The notes under the pieces are model-generated. The model was not told where the DNA came from. It made no database searches and saw only the letters and a list, made by a program, of their open reading frames with translations. From positions 124,001 to 188,000 of the forward strand of contig NZ_BAGE01000018.1 in NCBI RefSeq assembly GCF_000308675.1: DNA of 64,000 nucleotides. The letters are read 5' to 3'. Made by a program: the position numbers and the translations under genes. This DNA is from Nocardia paucivorans NBRC 100373 (lineage in GTDB: Bacteria; Actinomycetota; Actinomycetes; Mycobacteriales; Mycobacteriaceae). Of the stretch, positions 18,629 to 26,987 are shown in pieces; the first letter of the stretch is position 1; every line of letters starts with the position of its first letter.

Positions 18629-20581
18629 ATGGAACTGACGGCCAAGCAGCGCGCGGCGCTGAGTATGATCTGCGATACATTCGTGCCGGGTGACGGGGCG
18701 ACGCTGCCGTCGGCGAGTGAGCTCGGCGCCGTCGAGACCGTTATCGCCCTACTGGGCCGCAATCCGCGGGAAGCGGAGCTGAAACAGCCGGCGAAACTGC
18801 TCGACCTCTGGGATTCGCCTTTACTCGGCCTGTTGACCGGTAATGGGCCGCGCCGTTTCTCCGGTCTGTCCCAGGCAGAGCGGGAACGAGCGCTGTTGCG
18901 GCTCGGCGATTCCCGCAGCGGAGCAATCCGTGCGGTTTTCCAAGCGCTCGCGCAGGCGTCGCTGCTCGCCTACAACATCACCACGGGCCCCACCGGCAGT
19001 AATCCGCTGTGGCACGAAATCGGCTATCCCGGCCCGCCCGGTCTACTGGAGTCTGCGCCGCAACCGGCCCTGACCGTCCATCGGCCGACCGAACCCGAGG
19101 CTCTCTCCTGCGATGTGGTGATCGTCGGGTCGGGCGCCGGCGGTGGGACGGCGGCGGTGCTCGCCGAAGCGGGCCTCGACGTGATCGTTCTCGAGCGCGG
19201 CGACTACTACGACGACCGGGACTTCGGCGACGGTGAGTTCGCGGCATTGCGGCAGCTGTACGCGCCCGGCCCGCCCGCCACCGCGGAAGGCCAGGTCACC
19301 CTGGTGGCGGGCACCTGCCTCGGCGGTGGGACGGTGGTCAACTGGAGTACATCCCTGCCGACGCCCGACAGCGTCCGGGCCGAATGGGCCGAGCTGGGCG
19401 CCGAACAGTTCGCCCAGGACGAGTTCACGCAGGCCCTGGACGCCGTTCGGCTGCGGCTGGGTGTGAACGAGCGTCGCTCGACGCTCTCCGCCCGGGACGC
19501 CGTCCTCGAACGCGGGGCGCAGGCCCTGGGATGGGAGGTGGATCCGTTGCCGCGCAATGTTTCCGCCGCCTGTGATGCCGGGGTCGAATGCGGACGGTGC
19601 GGATACGGTTGTCGGGTCGGCGCCAAACGTTCGGTCACCAAGACCTGGCCGGCCGATGCCGCCGCGCGGGGTGCGCGGTTGATCGTGAATGCCGATGTTC
19701 GTCGGATCATGGTGCGCGCCGGAAAGGCCCAGGGTGTTTCGGTGCGCACCACGAACGGAATCGAATTCGAGGTACGCGCCCGCGCCGTGGTGGTGGCGGC
19801 CGGGGCCATCCAGACGCCGGCCCTGCTGCGGCGCTCCGGTCTGGACAACCGGAATATCGGCCGCCATCTGCGGTTGCATCCGGCGGCCGCGGTGTTCGGA
19901 GTGTTCGACGAGGAGATCCGCCCCTGGGAAGGGGGCATGCAGACCCGGATCTGTCGCCGGCACGCCGACCTGGACGGTAAGGGTTACGGGGTCATCTACG
20001 AGACAGGACCGATACATCCCGGTCTGGCAACAGGTTTCATGAGCTGGCGGGGCGCCGACCGACATCGGGAGACCATGATGGACTTCGGGCGTTCGGTTGC
20101 CCTCGGCGTTATCACCCGCGACCGTGATTCCGGCAGTGTGGACGTCGATCGCACCGGTGAACCGGTCGTGAAATACCGCCTGTCCGGGTACGACGCGGCC
20201 CACCTGCACACCGGAATCGTCGGCGCGGCCCGAATTCTCGAGGCCGCCGGCGCGCGTCGCATCGTCTCGGGCCATCAATCGGGGGTCTCCTACGAGCCGG
20301 GTGTTCGCGGTTCGCACGAGGAGTTCGCCACCGCCTGTCGTAGGGCCGGCTACCGTCCCGGGCGGTGCGCGATCGCCGCTCTGCACATCATGGGCTCGGC
20401 CCGGATGGGTGGCTCGCCGTATATCTCGGCCACCGATCCGGACGGCGCCACCTGGGATGTGCGGAATATCGTCGTCGCCGACGCTTCCTGTTTCCCCACC
20501 GCCTCGGGTGTCAACCCGATGGTGTCGATCGAGGCGATCGCCTATATGAACGCGAAACGACTGGCCGCGCGGTTGAGCTGA
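18629..20581 (+). CDS. GMC family FAD-dependent oxidoreductase
   Basis: A 650-residue flavoprotein of the glucose-methanol-choline (GMC) superfamily, in the long subgroup with an N-terminal helical extension that includes long-chain alcohol oxidases and dehydrogenases. Residues 1-150 form the helical gluconate-dehydrogenase-subunit-3-like region (ICDTFVPGD near 15). The FAD-binding Rossmann motif GSGAGGG lies near 170, followed by LERGDYYD. A Cys cluster (CDAGVECGRCGYGC, about 315-330) precedes the substrate domain. The C-terminal GMC signature ends with HIMGSARMGG, VVADASCFPTASGVNPM and SIEAIA, with the expected catalytic His/Asn region. The start is ATG 18629 after GAAGGG; a GTG at 18569 would add 20 unlikely residues. 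It converges with the conservon genes 14 bases downstream. The substrate is probably a lipid alcohol or sterol-like compound, by inference only. Confidence 0.9.
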   Translation: MELTAKQRAALSMICDTFVPGDGATLPSASELGAVETVIALLGRNPREAELKQPAKLLDLWDSPLLGLLTGNGPRRFSGLSQAERERALLRLGDSRSGAIRAVFQALAQASLLAYNITTGPTGSNPLWHEIGYPGPPGLLESAPQPALTVHRPTEPEALSCDVVIVGSGAGGGTAAVLAEAGLDVIVLERGDYYDDRDFGDGEFAALRQLYAPGPPATAEGQVTLVAGTCLGGGTVVNWSTSLPTPDSVRAEWAELGAEQFAQDEFTQALDAVRLRLGVNERRSTLSARDAVLERGAQALGWEVDPLPRNVSAACDAGVECGRCGYGCRVGAKRSVTKTWPADAAARGARLIVNADVRRIMVRAGKAQGVSVRTTNGIEFEVRARAVVVAAGAIQTPALLRRSGLDNRNIGRHLRLHPAAAVFGVFDEEIRPWEGGMQTRICRRHADLDGKGYGVIYETGPIHPGLATGFMSWRGADRHRETMMDFGRSVALGVITRDRDSGSVDVDRTGEPVVKYRLSGYDAAHLHTGIVGAARILEAAGARRIVSGHQSGVSYEPGVRGSHEEFATACRRAGYRPGRCAIAALHIMGSARMGGSPYISATDPDGATWDVRNIVVADASCFPTASGVNPMVSIEAIAYMNAKRLAARLS

Positions 20582-20594
20582 GGCCCGATACCGT

Positions 20595-20969
20595 TCAATC
20601 CCCGCGGAGGTTGTGCGCGATCGCCCGCAGGATATCGAGATCGGCATTGCCGTGTGAGGCCTGCACCGCGGACCGGACGGCCAACCGGCCGTCCTCGATC
20701 AGGTCACCGACGAGAATCTTGGTCAACGTCAGGGGCAGATGCAGGTGCGCCGACACTTCCGCCACCGACTGTGGGACAGCGCACAGCCGGACGATGGCGG
20801 CGTATTCGGGGTCGGTGCGCCGCAGTATCGTACCGCGCCCGATATCGACCACCAGACTGTTCATACTCAGTTCCGGCCGCGCGGGACGAGCCCTGCCCCG
20901 GGTTACGGCGTAGAGCCGGACCAGGGGGCCCGACTCGTCGTCGTACCAGGGTTCGCGCGGATGGCTCAT
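20595..20969 (-). CDS. cvnC: DUF742 family conservon protein (CvnC-like)
   Basis: A 124-residue protein of the DUF742 family, the third member of actinobacterial conservons. The family hallmarks are visible: the N-terminal SGPLVRLYAVTRGRARP segment (about 13-29), the phrase RTDPEYAAIVRLC (about 51-63), and the winged-helix-like region SVAEVSAHLHLPLTLTKILVGDLIEDGRL (about 68-96). Family members interact with the roadblock protein and sensor kinase in a G-protein-like signalling complex at the membrane. The start overlaps the upstream roadblock gene by four bases, so the two are translationally coupled. The next gene downstream is the convergent GMC oxidoreductase, so the usual CvnD GTPase gene is missing here. 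Confidence 0.92.
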   Translation of the reverse strand: MSHPREPWYDDESGPLVRLYAVTRGRARPARPELSMNSLVVDIGRGTILRRTDPEYAAIVRLCAVPQSVAEVSAHLHLPLTLTKILVGDLIEDGRLAVRSAVQASHGNADLDILRAIAHNLRGD

Positions 20970-21382
20970 TGCCGTCTCGACCCGTTGGGCTGCGTACGTG
21001 CCTCGACCCCTAAGTGGGTGCCCACTCGTTGCACCGTCTGATTCATCTCATACGCCACCATGCCCATATCGGCGGTCTCGGACGCCAGCAGCGCCAGACA
21101 GGCGTTCGCGCCGGCCGCGGTGATGAACAGCACCGCCCGATCGAGTTCCACCACCGTCTGGCAGACTCCCCCGGCATCGAACTGACGGCCGGCGCTTCGG
21201 GCCAGGCTGTGGAACGCCGACGCCATGGCGCAGAACCGTTCGGCCTCGGTGCGGTCCAGTCCGGACGAATGCCCTCGCATCAGTCCGTCGGTGGTCAACA
21301 GCACCGCCGACTCGGCGTCGGGTAACCCGTCGACCAGTTCTTCGACGAGCCAGCTGAGATCAGTGCGCGGGGAAGTGGTCAT
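20966..21382 (-). CDS. cvnB: Roadblock/LC7 domain protein (CvnB-like)
   Basis: A 138-residue roadblock/LC7 protein (MglB-like fold), the second conservon component, thought to regulate a small GTPase and dock to the kinase. Visible features are DLSWLVEELVDGLPDAESAVLLTTDGL at the N-terminus, the central ERFCAMASAFHSLARSAG helix and the LFITAAGANACLALLAS strand-helix. ATG 21382 has AAGGCGA upstream; the GTG at 21454 would add 24 residues that overlap the kinase gene further. It starts inside the end of the sensor kinase gene (23-base overlap) and ends in a 4-base overlap with the DUF742 gene, so all three are one operon. Confidence 0.93.
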   Translation of the reverse strand: MTTSPRTDLSWLVEELVDGLPDAESAVLLTTDGLMRGHSSGLDRTEAERFCAMASAFHSLARSAGRQFDAGGVCQTVVELDRAVLFITAAGANACLALLASETADMGMVAYEMNQTVQRVGTHLGVEARTQPNGSRRQ

Positions 21383-23789
21383 TGTCGCCTTCTCGTGGAG
21401 CGGGATCGGTTGCGGTCGAATCGGCGGCCGGGCGACGCCCTTGTCGGGTTCCACGTTCGATCGCGGACATCAGATTTCGGGCCTGGTCGGCCGTACGCGG
21501 CCGGACGGTTTCGACAACGGAGTCGTCCGGATCGCCGGTGGCGGTGGTTCGGCGGCGGCGCGGTAGCGGTGGGCGGGCGGGTGAGTTCGGCGGCGCGGAT
21601 GCGATATCCGTCGATGCCGGCGCGGCGGTATCGACGTGAGCCGGTGCGATACCGGCGGGCACCGGTTCGACGGGCCGGATTCGCGGTGTCGTGTCCTGTT
21701 CGCCCAGCGTATTGCTGTCCGAATCCGATTCGGGTGCCGAAGCCGCCGGTAGCTCGGTGGTATCGGGCTCACCGGTCTCGGTGAGGGAACGGGGCAGCAG
21801 TACGACGGCCTGGACACCGCCGTAGATGGACTCGGCCAAGCGCACCGAGATCCCGTGCCGCGCGGCCAGGGTCGCCACCACGAACAGCCCCAGCCGGGTG
21901 TCATCGGACAATGCGGCCACCCCGAAATCGGGGGGTTCGGCCAGCAGTCGGTTGCGTTCGGCGAGTTCCGTTTCGGTCATGCCGAGGCCTTGATCGATGA
22001 TTTCGACCGCCACCCCGCGGCCGACCACGGTGGCCGTGACATCGACCCGAGATTCCGGTGGGGAGAACGCGGTGGCATTGTCCATCAGTTCGGCCAATAG
22101 ATGGATCAGGTCGGCGACGGCATTGCCGACGATGCGCACACCCGCCACGCGCCCGGTGTGGATTCTGGTGTAGTCCAGACTTTCCGCGACCGCGGCGCGC
22201 ACCAGTTCCAGTAGCGGCACCGGTTTGCGCCACCGTCGGCCCGGCTGTTCGCCGCCGAGGATGATGAGGTTTTCGGCGTGACGGCGAGCGCGGGTGGCCA
22301 GATGGTCCAGTCGGAACAGCAGCTCGAGCTGGTCGGGGTCCTCCTCCTGGCGCTCCGCCTTGTCGAGCAGCGCCAACTGCCGGTGCACCGTGACCTGGCT
22401 GCGATGGGCGATATTGAGGAACACCGTATTGAAACCGGCGCGCGTGGTCGCCTCTCCGACCGCCGCGGACACGGCAGCCACATGGGCGCGGTTGAACGCG
22501 TCGGCCACCTGGCCGAGCTCATCGCTACCGAAATCCAGTCGGGACACCTCGGCGGCGGTATCGACCGTCTCGCCCACGTCGAGGCGGCGCATGATCTCGG
22601 GGAGGCGTTCGTCCGCCAACCGCAGGGTGTCGTCGCGCAGACGACGCATACGTGCGATGAACCGGTTGGCCAGCACCAGCGCCGCCAGGAACGCGAGTGT
22701 CGTGAGCAGCAGGACCAGCGCGCCGCCGATTCCGGATCGGACAGCGGTGTCGGCGCCTTGTTGTCGGGCGATGGCGTGGGCCGCGTGGCTTTGGTCCTCC
22801 CACAGTTCCAGCAGACCCGATATCACCTGACCGGAGGCGTTCTGCCAGGTCGCGACGTCCATGGGTAGGGGCGATGCGTCGTCGGCGGGGGAATCCGTCG
22901 TTCGGGTGGTCGAGCCGGTTCCGGAAGCGGGCGCACCACCCGATATGGGGCCGCGCGACATGACGGCATCCTGCATGGCGAGCACCTGCCGGTAGGCCGG
23001 CCCCTCGGTGATGGCACGCAGCTGCTCGGCCCGCTCTCCCTTCAGCACCGCGCCGGAATACGCCACCTCACCGCGGAATTCGCCGACGTACCGGTTGAAC
23101 TCGGTCAACTGGGCGGGGGTCAGCTCCCCGAGGGTGAGCGCCACGGCGCCGAGGGTATCGGCCTTCGACAGCGCCTCGGCGGCCCGCAGCGGTTCGACGC
23201 CGTGGCCGAGTTCGATGCCGATACCGGCGTCGGGCGCCACCCGGGCGGCCAGGACGGACGCCGAGACAATGGTTTCGATGACCCCGCTGAAGAAGGCGAA
23301 TACCTCTTCCCGGGCCGCCCGGCGGGTGTCCACCCCGCCGCGCAGCACCGGGACCGTCTCGAAGAGGGTCCGGTAGCCCTCGAGTTCGGCGGCCGAGTCC
23401 TCGGGGTTGAGTTCCTGGGCCGCATTGCCTTTGACGGTGACCTCGGCCAGCGCGGCATCGGAATGTTTCCGAGCGGCAGCGAGCTCGTTCGCCGCGACGG
23501 GATCGCCGGCCAGATACAGCAGCGACAGCCGCCGCTCTTCCTCCAGGGATCGCACCATCGCGATTGCCGGTGCGGTGGTGCTGCTCGCCAGCTCCGCCCA
23601 TTCCGTGGCGGCCCGGCCTGTATGTACCAGGTAGGCCGCGGCACCGACACCCAATGTCAGCAGGGTGACACTGGTGATGAGGACGATGGAGAGCAGCCGG
23701 ACCCGCACTCCTATTCGTCCGCGGGTCACGACCCGGTTCGCACGCAATCCCGGAATACGGAATGCGATCCGATTCAGTCGGTCAGCCAC
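21360..23789 (-). CDS. cvnA: Conservon sensor histidine kinase (CvnA-like), nitrate/nitrite-sensor type
   Basis: An 809-residue membrane sensor kinase starting at GTG. It has a first transmembrane helix (about 30-53, LLSIVLITSVTLLTLGVGAA); a large extracytoplasmic helical domain like NIT nitrate-sensor domains (about 55-345); a second transmembrane helix (about 350-370); a HAMP domain (about 372-425); a helical dimerisation region containing AHRSQVTVHRQLALLDK (about 455-500); and an HATPase domain with an N-box (ELMDNATAFSPPES, near 565) and a G-box (DQGLGM, near 600). The last 130 residues are a Pro/Ala/Ser-rich disordered tail, common in CvnA. The family senses a signal and works through CvnB-CvnC (usually with the CvnD GTPase). 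It leads the operon, and its promoter should lie in the long gap above 23789. The ligand is unknown. Confidence 0.92.
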   Translation of the reverse strand: MADRLNRIAFRIPGLRANRVVTRGRIGVRVRLLSIVLITSVTLLTLGVGAAAYLVHTGRAATEWAELASSTTAPAIAMVRSLEEERRLSLLYLAGDPVAANELAAARKHSDAALAEVTVKGNAAQELNPEDSAAELEGYRTLFETVPVLRGGVDTRRAAREEVFAFFSGVIETIVSASVLAARVAPDAGIGIELGHGVEPLRAAEALSKADTLGAVALTLGELTPAQLTEFNRYVGEFRGEVAYSGAVLKGERAEQLRAITEGPAYRQVLAMQDAVMSRGPISGGAPASGTGSTTRTTDSPADDASPLPMDVATWQNASGQVISGLLELWEDQSHAAHAIARQQGADTAVRSGIGGALVLLLTTLAFLAALVLANRFIARMRRLRDDTLRLADERLPEIMRRLDVGETVDTAAEVSRLDFGSDELGQVADAFNRAHVAAVSAAVGEATTRAGFNTVFLNIAHRSQVTVHRQLALLDKAERQEEDPDQLELLFRLDHLATRARRHAENLIILGGEQPGRRWRKPVPLLELVRAAVAESLDYTRIHTGRVAGVRIVGNAVADLIHLLAELMDNATAFSPPESRVDVTATVVGRGVAVEIIDQGLGMTETELAERNRLLAEPPDFGVAALSDDTRLGLFVVATLAARHGISVRLAESIYGGVQAVVLLPRSLTETGEPDTTELPAASAPESDSDSNTLGEQDTTPRIRPVEPVPAGIAPAHVDTAAPASTDIASAPPNSPARPPLPRRRRTTATGDPDDSVVETVRPRTADQARNLMSAIERGTRQGRRPAADSTATDPAPREGDNDHFPAH

Positions 23790-24597
23790 CGCGGACCCAC
23801 TCGTTCTCGGGTCCGCACGTATCCCAAACCATCGGCATACGGTCCACCGCCCAAATCGTGTCGGCGCTGCCGCTATCGGACAGCGCGCATTACTTCTTCG
23901 GTCCAGAGATTAGCGAAAAGGCCGTCGATCGGCCTCGGAACGTATAAAGGCGCCGGGGTGCGGTCGGGGCGACACAGCCCCTGCGGGATGGTGGTTCGCA
24001 CCCGTGCCGGCGGCCGGGTGTATCTGGTCGATCGACCTGGAGACCGCCGATCCCCGGGTGTCGCTCGACGGGTCGGTATCGCATGCGATCGGTGGGGAGT
24101 ACCGGTCCGTCGTCGTGAGTGCAACCACCGGAGGATCCGCCGATCGGGGCCGATGTAATCGACGATCGCCTTCCCAGCAACGGTTTCGCTATGTTCGTGC
24201 CCGCGCACCGGCTCACCGTGTGCGGGTGGGAGAGGTTTCGGTCGGGAACCGTTCGGCGCCGGCCGGTATGTGTCGGGGCCGGGTTGCGCTCCGTTGACTA
24301 CGTGGTTTGTTCCGGATGGGGTTCGGGGCTTCGTTCACGCCGGCGAGATGGCGCCGAGTCGCCCTGTTCGGTGGCTTCGCTCGGACGGGCCTTGTCCGAT
24401 ACTCGGCAATGCCATGGCTACCGACAGTGGGACCGGTCGGAATCCGTCGGGTTCGTTTCGTGGCGACCGCCGGTGTGGGGTACTGCGGCGCCGCCCACGC
24501 AGATCGCGGCTCCCGCGATGGATCGGGCCCGAGAATTCGGACCGGCGTTGTTTTTCGGGCCGCGCCGCCGATCCGAAAATTCGCCCACAGGACAAAC

Positions 24598-24607
24598 GCA
24601 ATATTGC
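24598..24607. repeat. Perfect 10-bp palindrome GCAATATTGC
   Basis: This sits in the AT-rich patch of the long gap, 27 bases before a second inverted repeat. It could be a protein-binding site; there is no gene immediately next to it. Confidence 0.35.
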
Positions 24608-24633
24608 GTAATCAAAATTTCGCGGGAATGCGG

Positions 24634-24649
24634 GTGTGATTTATCACAC
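24634..24649. promoter_or_regulatory. Inverted repeat GTGTGAT-TT-ATCACAC, candidate operator
   Basis: Two perfect 7-base arms are separated by TT. The half-site resembles CRP/FNR-type TGTGA, but the spacer between TGTGA and TCACA is four bases instead of six, so a different regulator (for example GntR type) is more likely. The nearest start codon on the plus strand is almost 300 bases away. Confidence 0.4.
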
Positions 24650-24912
24650 TTCGATTATGGCAAATTGGCAGCACATGGCGTCATCCGGTGATGTATCGCC
24701 CGAAGCGAACGATCGCGATCCCAGTTTCGGGCAACGGTGGGCGGACCGTGCTTCACCTCGAACATTCCGCCTACGGCCGGCCTGCATCCGTCCGGCTCGG
24801 GCCCGGGTCATCCGGAGCCGGGTGGGTACGCGAGGACGCGGACCCACGGTGCCGTAGTAGGTGGCCGTGCTCTCGTGTGGAGGAAGGGGGACCACGGAAG
24901 TCGCCCTCTTGA

Positions 24913-24924
24913 TATCCGCGGATA
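24913..24924. promoter_or_regulatory. Palindrome TATCCGCGGATA before molybdate operon, candidate operator
   Basis: A perfect 12-base palindrome ending 7 to 19 bases before the possible starts of the regulator gene. Its position suits an autoregulatory operator bound by the HTH-TOBE regulator encoded next to it. It does not match the E. coli ModE box, so this is inference from position and symmetry. Confidence 0.4.
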
Positions 24925-24943
24925 CGGAAATATGCTCTGTATT

Positions 24944-25345
24944 GTGACGAATCTACGGATCAGCGAGGCAGCGACTCTGCTGGGGGTCAGCGATGACACC
25001 GTACGTCGCTGGATCGACCAGGGGCGGTTGGCCGAGATCCGGTTGGAGAACGGCCGGAAGGGCGTGCGCGGGGCGGAGCTCGCCGAATTCCTGCGCCACC
25101 AGCACACCGAACCACCCGAACCCGGCGCCACCGTCGCGGCCTCGGCGCGCAACCGGATGCGCGGCATCGTGACCCGCATCGTCAAGGACACCGTGATGGC
25201 GCAGGTCGAGATGCAGGCCGGGCCGTTCCGGCTGGTATCGCTGGTGAGCCGGGAATCGGTCGATGAACTCGGCCTCGAGGTCGGCAGCATTGCCGTCGCC
25301 TCGGTCAAATCCACCCATGTGGTGGTCGAGATACCGGAAAGTTGA
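24944..25345 (+). CDS. HTH and TOBE domain molybdate-binding regulator
   Basis: A 133-residue protein with two parts. Residues 1-55 are a MerR/excisionase-type winged helix (LRISEAATLLGVSDDTVRRWIDQGRL), and residues 68-133 form a molybdopterin/molybdate-binding TOBE (Mop) domain (RNRMRGIVTRIVKDTVMAQVEMQAG, ending SIAVASVKSTHVVVEIP). The family is known as small molybdate-binding or molybdate-responsive regulators. GTG 24944 is chosen because the HTH begins right after it; ATG 24932 would add four residues. It is the first gene of an operon with modA, modB and modC: its stop is five bases before modA. It likely senses molybdate and controls this transporter. Confidence 0.9.
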   Translation: MTNLRISEAATLLGVSDDTVRRWIDQGRLAEIRLENGRKGVRGAELAEFLRHQHTEPPEPGATVAASARNRMRGIVTRIVKDTVMAQVEMQAGPFRLVSLVSRESVDELGLEVGSIAVASVKSTHVVVEIPES

Positions 25346-25350
25346 CGCGA

Positions 25351-26136
25351 ATGAGACCACTACGCGCCCTGGGCGTCGGTGCGACGGTATCGGCGGTGTT
25401 CCTCGGATCGGCGGGCTGTGCCGCCACCGACGGGGACCCCCCGACCTCGACGAACCGGATCTTCGGCACCGTCACGGTCTTCGCATCGGCATCGCTGACC
25501 GAGACCTTCACCGAACTGGGCGGACAGTTCGAAACGGCTCACCCGGGAGTGAAGGTGGTATTCGGCTTCGGTGCCGGCTCCTCACTGGCCGAACAGATCG
25601 CACAGGGTGCGCCCGCCGATGTGTTCGCCTCCGCCGCGCCGGCCAATATGCAGCAGATCGTCGACGCGGGAGAAACCGGTGCGCCGCCGGTGACATTCGT
25701 CCGCAACCGTATGGAGATCGCGGTTCCCACGGGCAATCCGGGCCATATCACCGGGCTCGCCGATTTCGGTCGGACCGAGCCGCGTATCGCCCTGTGCGCC
25801 GAGCAGGTGCCGTGCGGCGCCGCCGCGAATAAGGTCTTCGAACTCGCCGGTATCACCCCGCAACCCGACACCAGGGAGAAGGACGTCAAGGCCGTGCTCA
25901 CCAAGGTGACATTGGGCGAGGTCGACGCCGCGCTGGTGTACCGCACCGATGTGCGCGCCGCCGGTGCCGAGGTGGAGGGCATCGACTTCCCGGAATCCGC
26001 CCGGGTGGTCAACGCCTACCCGATTGCGCCCCTGGCCGCGGCCCCCAATGCGGCCGCGGCCGCGGCATTCGTCGACTTCGTCACCTCCGATACCGCGAAG
26101 CGCGTCTTCACGGACGCCGGATTCGACACCCCGTGA
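25351..26136 (+). CDS. modA: Molybdate ABC transporter substrate-binding lipoprotein ModA
   Basis: A 261-residue periplasmic-type binding protein anchored as a lipoprotein: the signal peptide ends in the lipobox LGSAGC, with Cys near 24. Typical ModA features are VTVFASASLTETFTELG (oxyanion-contacting Ser residues, about 42-58), FGFGAGSSLAEQIAQGAPADVFASA (about 72-96), RMEIAVPTGNP (about 115-125) and DAALVYRTD (near 190). It captures molybdate or tungstate and delivers it to ModB/ModC. ATG 25351 has GGAAAG nine bases upstream; TTG 25342 is less likely. modB starts 13 bases after the stop. Confidence 0.96.
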   Translation: MRPLRALGVGATVSAVFLGSAGCAATDGDPPTSTNRIFGTVTVFASASLTETFTELGGQFETAHPGVKVVFGFGAGSSLAEQIAQGAPADVFASAAPANMQQIVDAGETGAPPVTFVRNRMEIAVPTGNPGHITGLADFGRTEPRIALCAEQVPCGAAANKVFELAGITPQPDTREKDVKAVLTKVTLGEVDAALVYRTDVRAAGAEVEGIDFPESARVVNAYPIAPLAAAPNAAAAAAFVDFVTSDTAKRVFTDAGFDTP

Positions 26137-26149
26137 ACACGGTGATCCG

Positions 26150-26983
26150 ATGCGGCCCCGAATGCCGGTGACCGCGCGGCCGACCCGACGGCGGGCGGTT
26201 CGCGGCCGCCGGCCGATCGTCCTGCTGGTGCCCGCCGGGTGCGCATTGGTCTTCCTCCTCGTCCCACTGGTGGGGCTGCTGGTGCGCGCGCCCTGGCCGA
26301 CCCTCACCACGCGGTTGTTCAGTCCGGAAATCGGCGAGGCATTGCGCCTCTCCCTGGTCTGCGCGACGCTGGCGACCGTTGTCTGCCTGCTGCTGGGCAT
26401 CCCTCTGGCCTGGCTGTTGGCCCGCGCGCACCTGCCCGGCCGCGGACTGATCCGCGCCCTGGTGACGGTGCCGCTGGTATTGCCGCCCGTGGTCGGCGGT
26501 GTCGCCCTATTGTTGGTGTTCGGCCGGCGCGGGCTGATCGGGCGGTATTTCCACGACTGGTTCGGAGTGGCACTGCCGTTCACCACCCCCGGTGTCGTGG
26601 TCGCCGAGGCGTTCGTGGCCATGCCGTTTCTGGTGATCTCGGTCGAGGGAGCATTGCGCGCGGCCGATACCCGCTACGAGGAAGCGGCGGCGACCCTGGG
26701 CGCCTCGCCCTGGTACACCTTCCGTCGCGTCACACTGCCGTCGGTGCTTCCCGGTGTGGTCGCGGGCGCGGTCCTGTGCTGGGCGCGAGCTCTCGGCGAG
26801 TTCGGCGCAACCATCACCTTCGCCGGTAATTTCCCCGGCAGAACCACCACCATGCCGCTCGCCGTCTACCTCGCGCTCGAAACCGACCCCGATGCCGCGA
26901 TCGTGTTGAGTCTTGTCCTATTGGCCGTTTCCGTGGCGGTGCTGGTCACTCTGCGGGAACGATGGATACGCGGATCGGTGTGA
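26150..26983 (+). CDS. modB: Molybdate ABC transporter permease ModB
   Basis: A 277-residue inner-membrane permease with about five to six hydrophobic helices, beginning with IVLLVPAGCALVFLLVPLVGLL (about 22-45). The binding-protein-dependent transport signature that contacts the ATPase (EEAAATLGASPWYTFRRVTLPSVLPGVVAG) is at about 178-208. The downstream ALGEFGATITFAGNFPGRTTTMPLAVY segment is characteristic of ModB. The ATG at 26150 follows GGTGAT. The reading frame is open further upstream inside modA, but that part is out-of-frame translation of modA. modC starts four bases after the stop. Confidence 0.95.
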   Translation: MRPRMPVTARPTRRRAVRGRRPIVLLVPAGCALVFLLVPLVGLLVRAPWPTLTTRLFSPEIGEALRLSLVCATLATVVCLLLGIPLAWLLARAHLPGRGLIRALVTVPLVLPPVVGGVALLLVFGRRGLIGRYFHDWFGVALPFTTPGVVVAEAFVAMPFLVISVEGALRAADTRYEEAAATLGASPWYTFRRVTLPSVLPGVVAGAVLCWARALGEFGATITFAGNFPGRTTTMPLAVYLALETDPDAAIVLSLVLLAVSVAVLVTLRERWIRGSV

Positions 26984-26987
26984 CGGT

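Larger units (their letters stand above)
23790..24943. other. Long intergenic region, no credible gene
   Basis: About 1150 bases between the divergent conservon and molybdate operons. Several short frames exist on both strands, but none has a recognisable protein, a convincing ribosome-binding site or typical codon use. The part around 24590-24670 is clearly richer in A and T than its surroundings and holds two perfect inverted repeats (listed separately). The right end holds a palindrome just before the regulator gene. It may contain promoters, a small RNA or gene remnants, but I cannot demonstrate any of them. Confidence 0.45.

Noticed and set aside
24634..24649. CRP/FNR site
   Set aside because: The half-sites fit but the spacer is four bases rather than six.
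24119..24691. Open frame of 190 codons in the long gap
   Set aside because: Composition is random-like, there is no ribosome-binding site, several competing frames overlap it and no family is recognisable.
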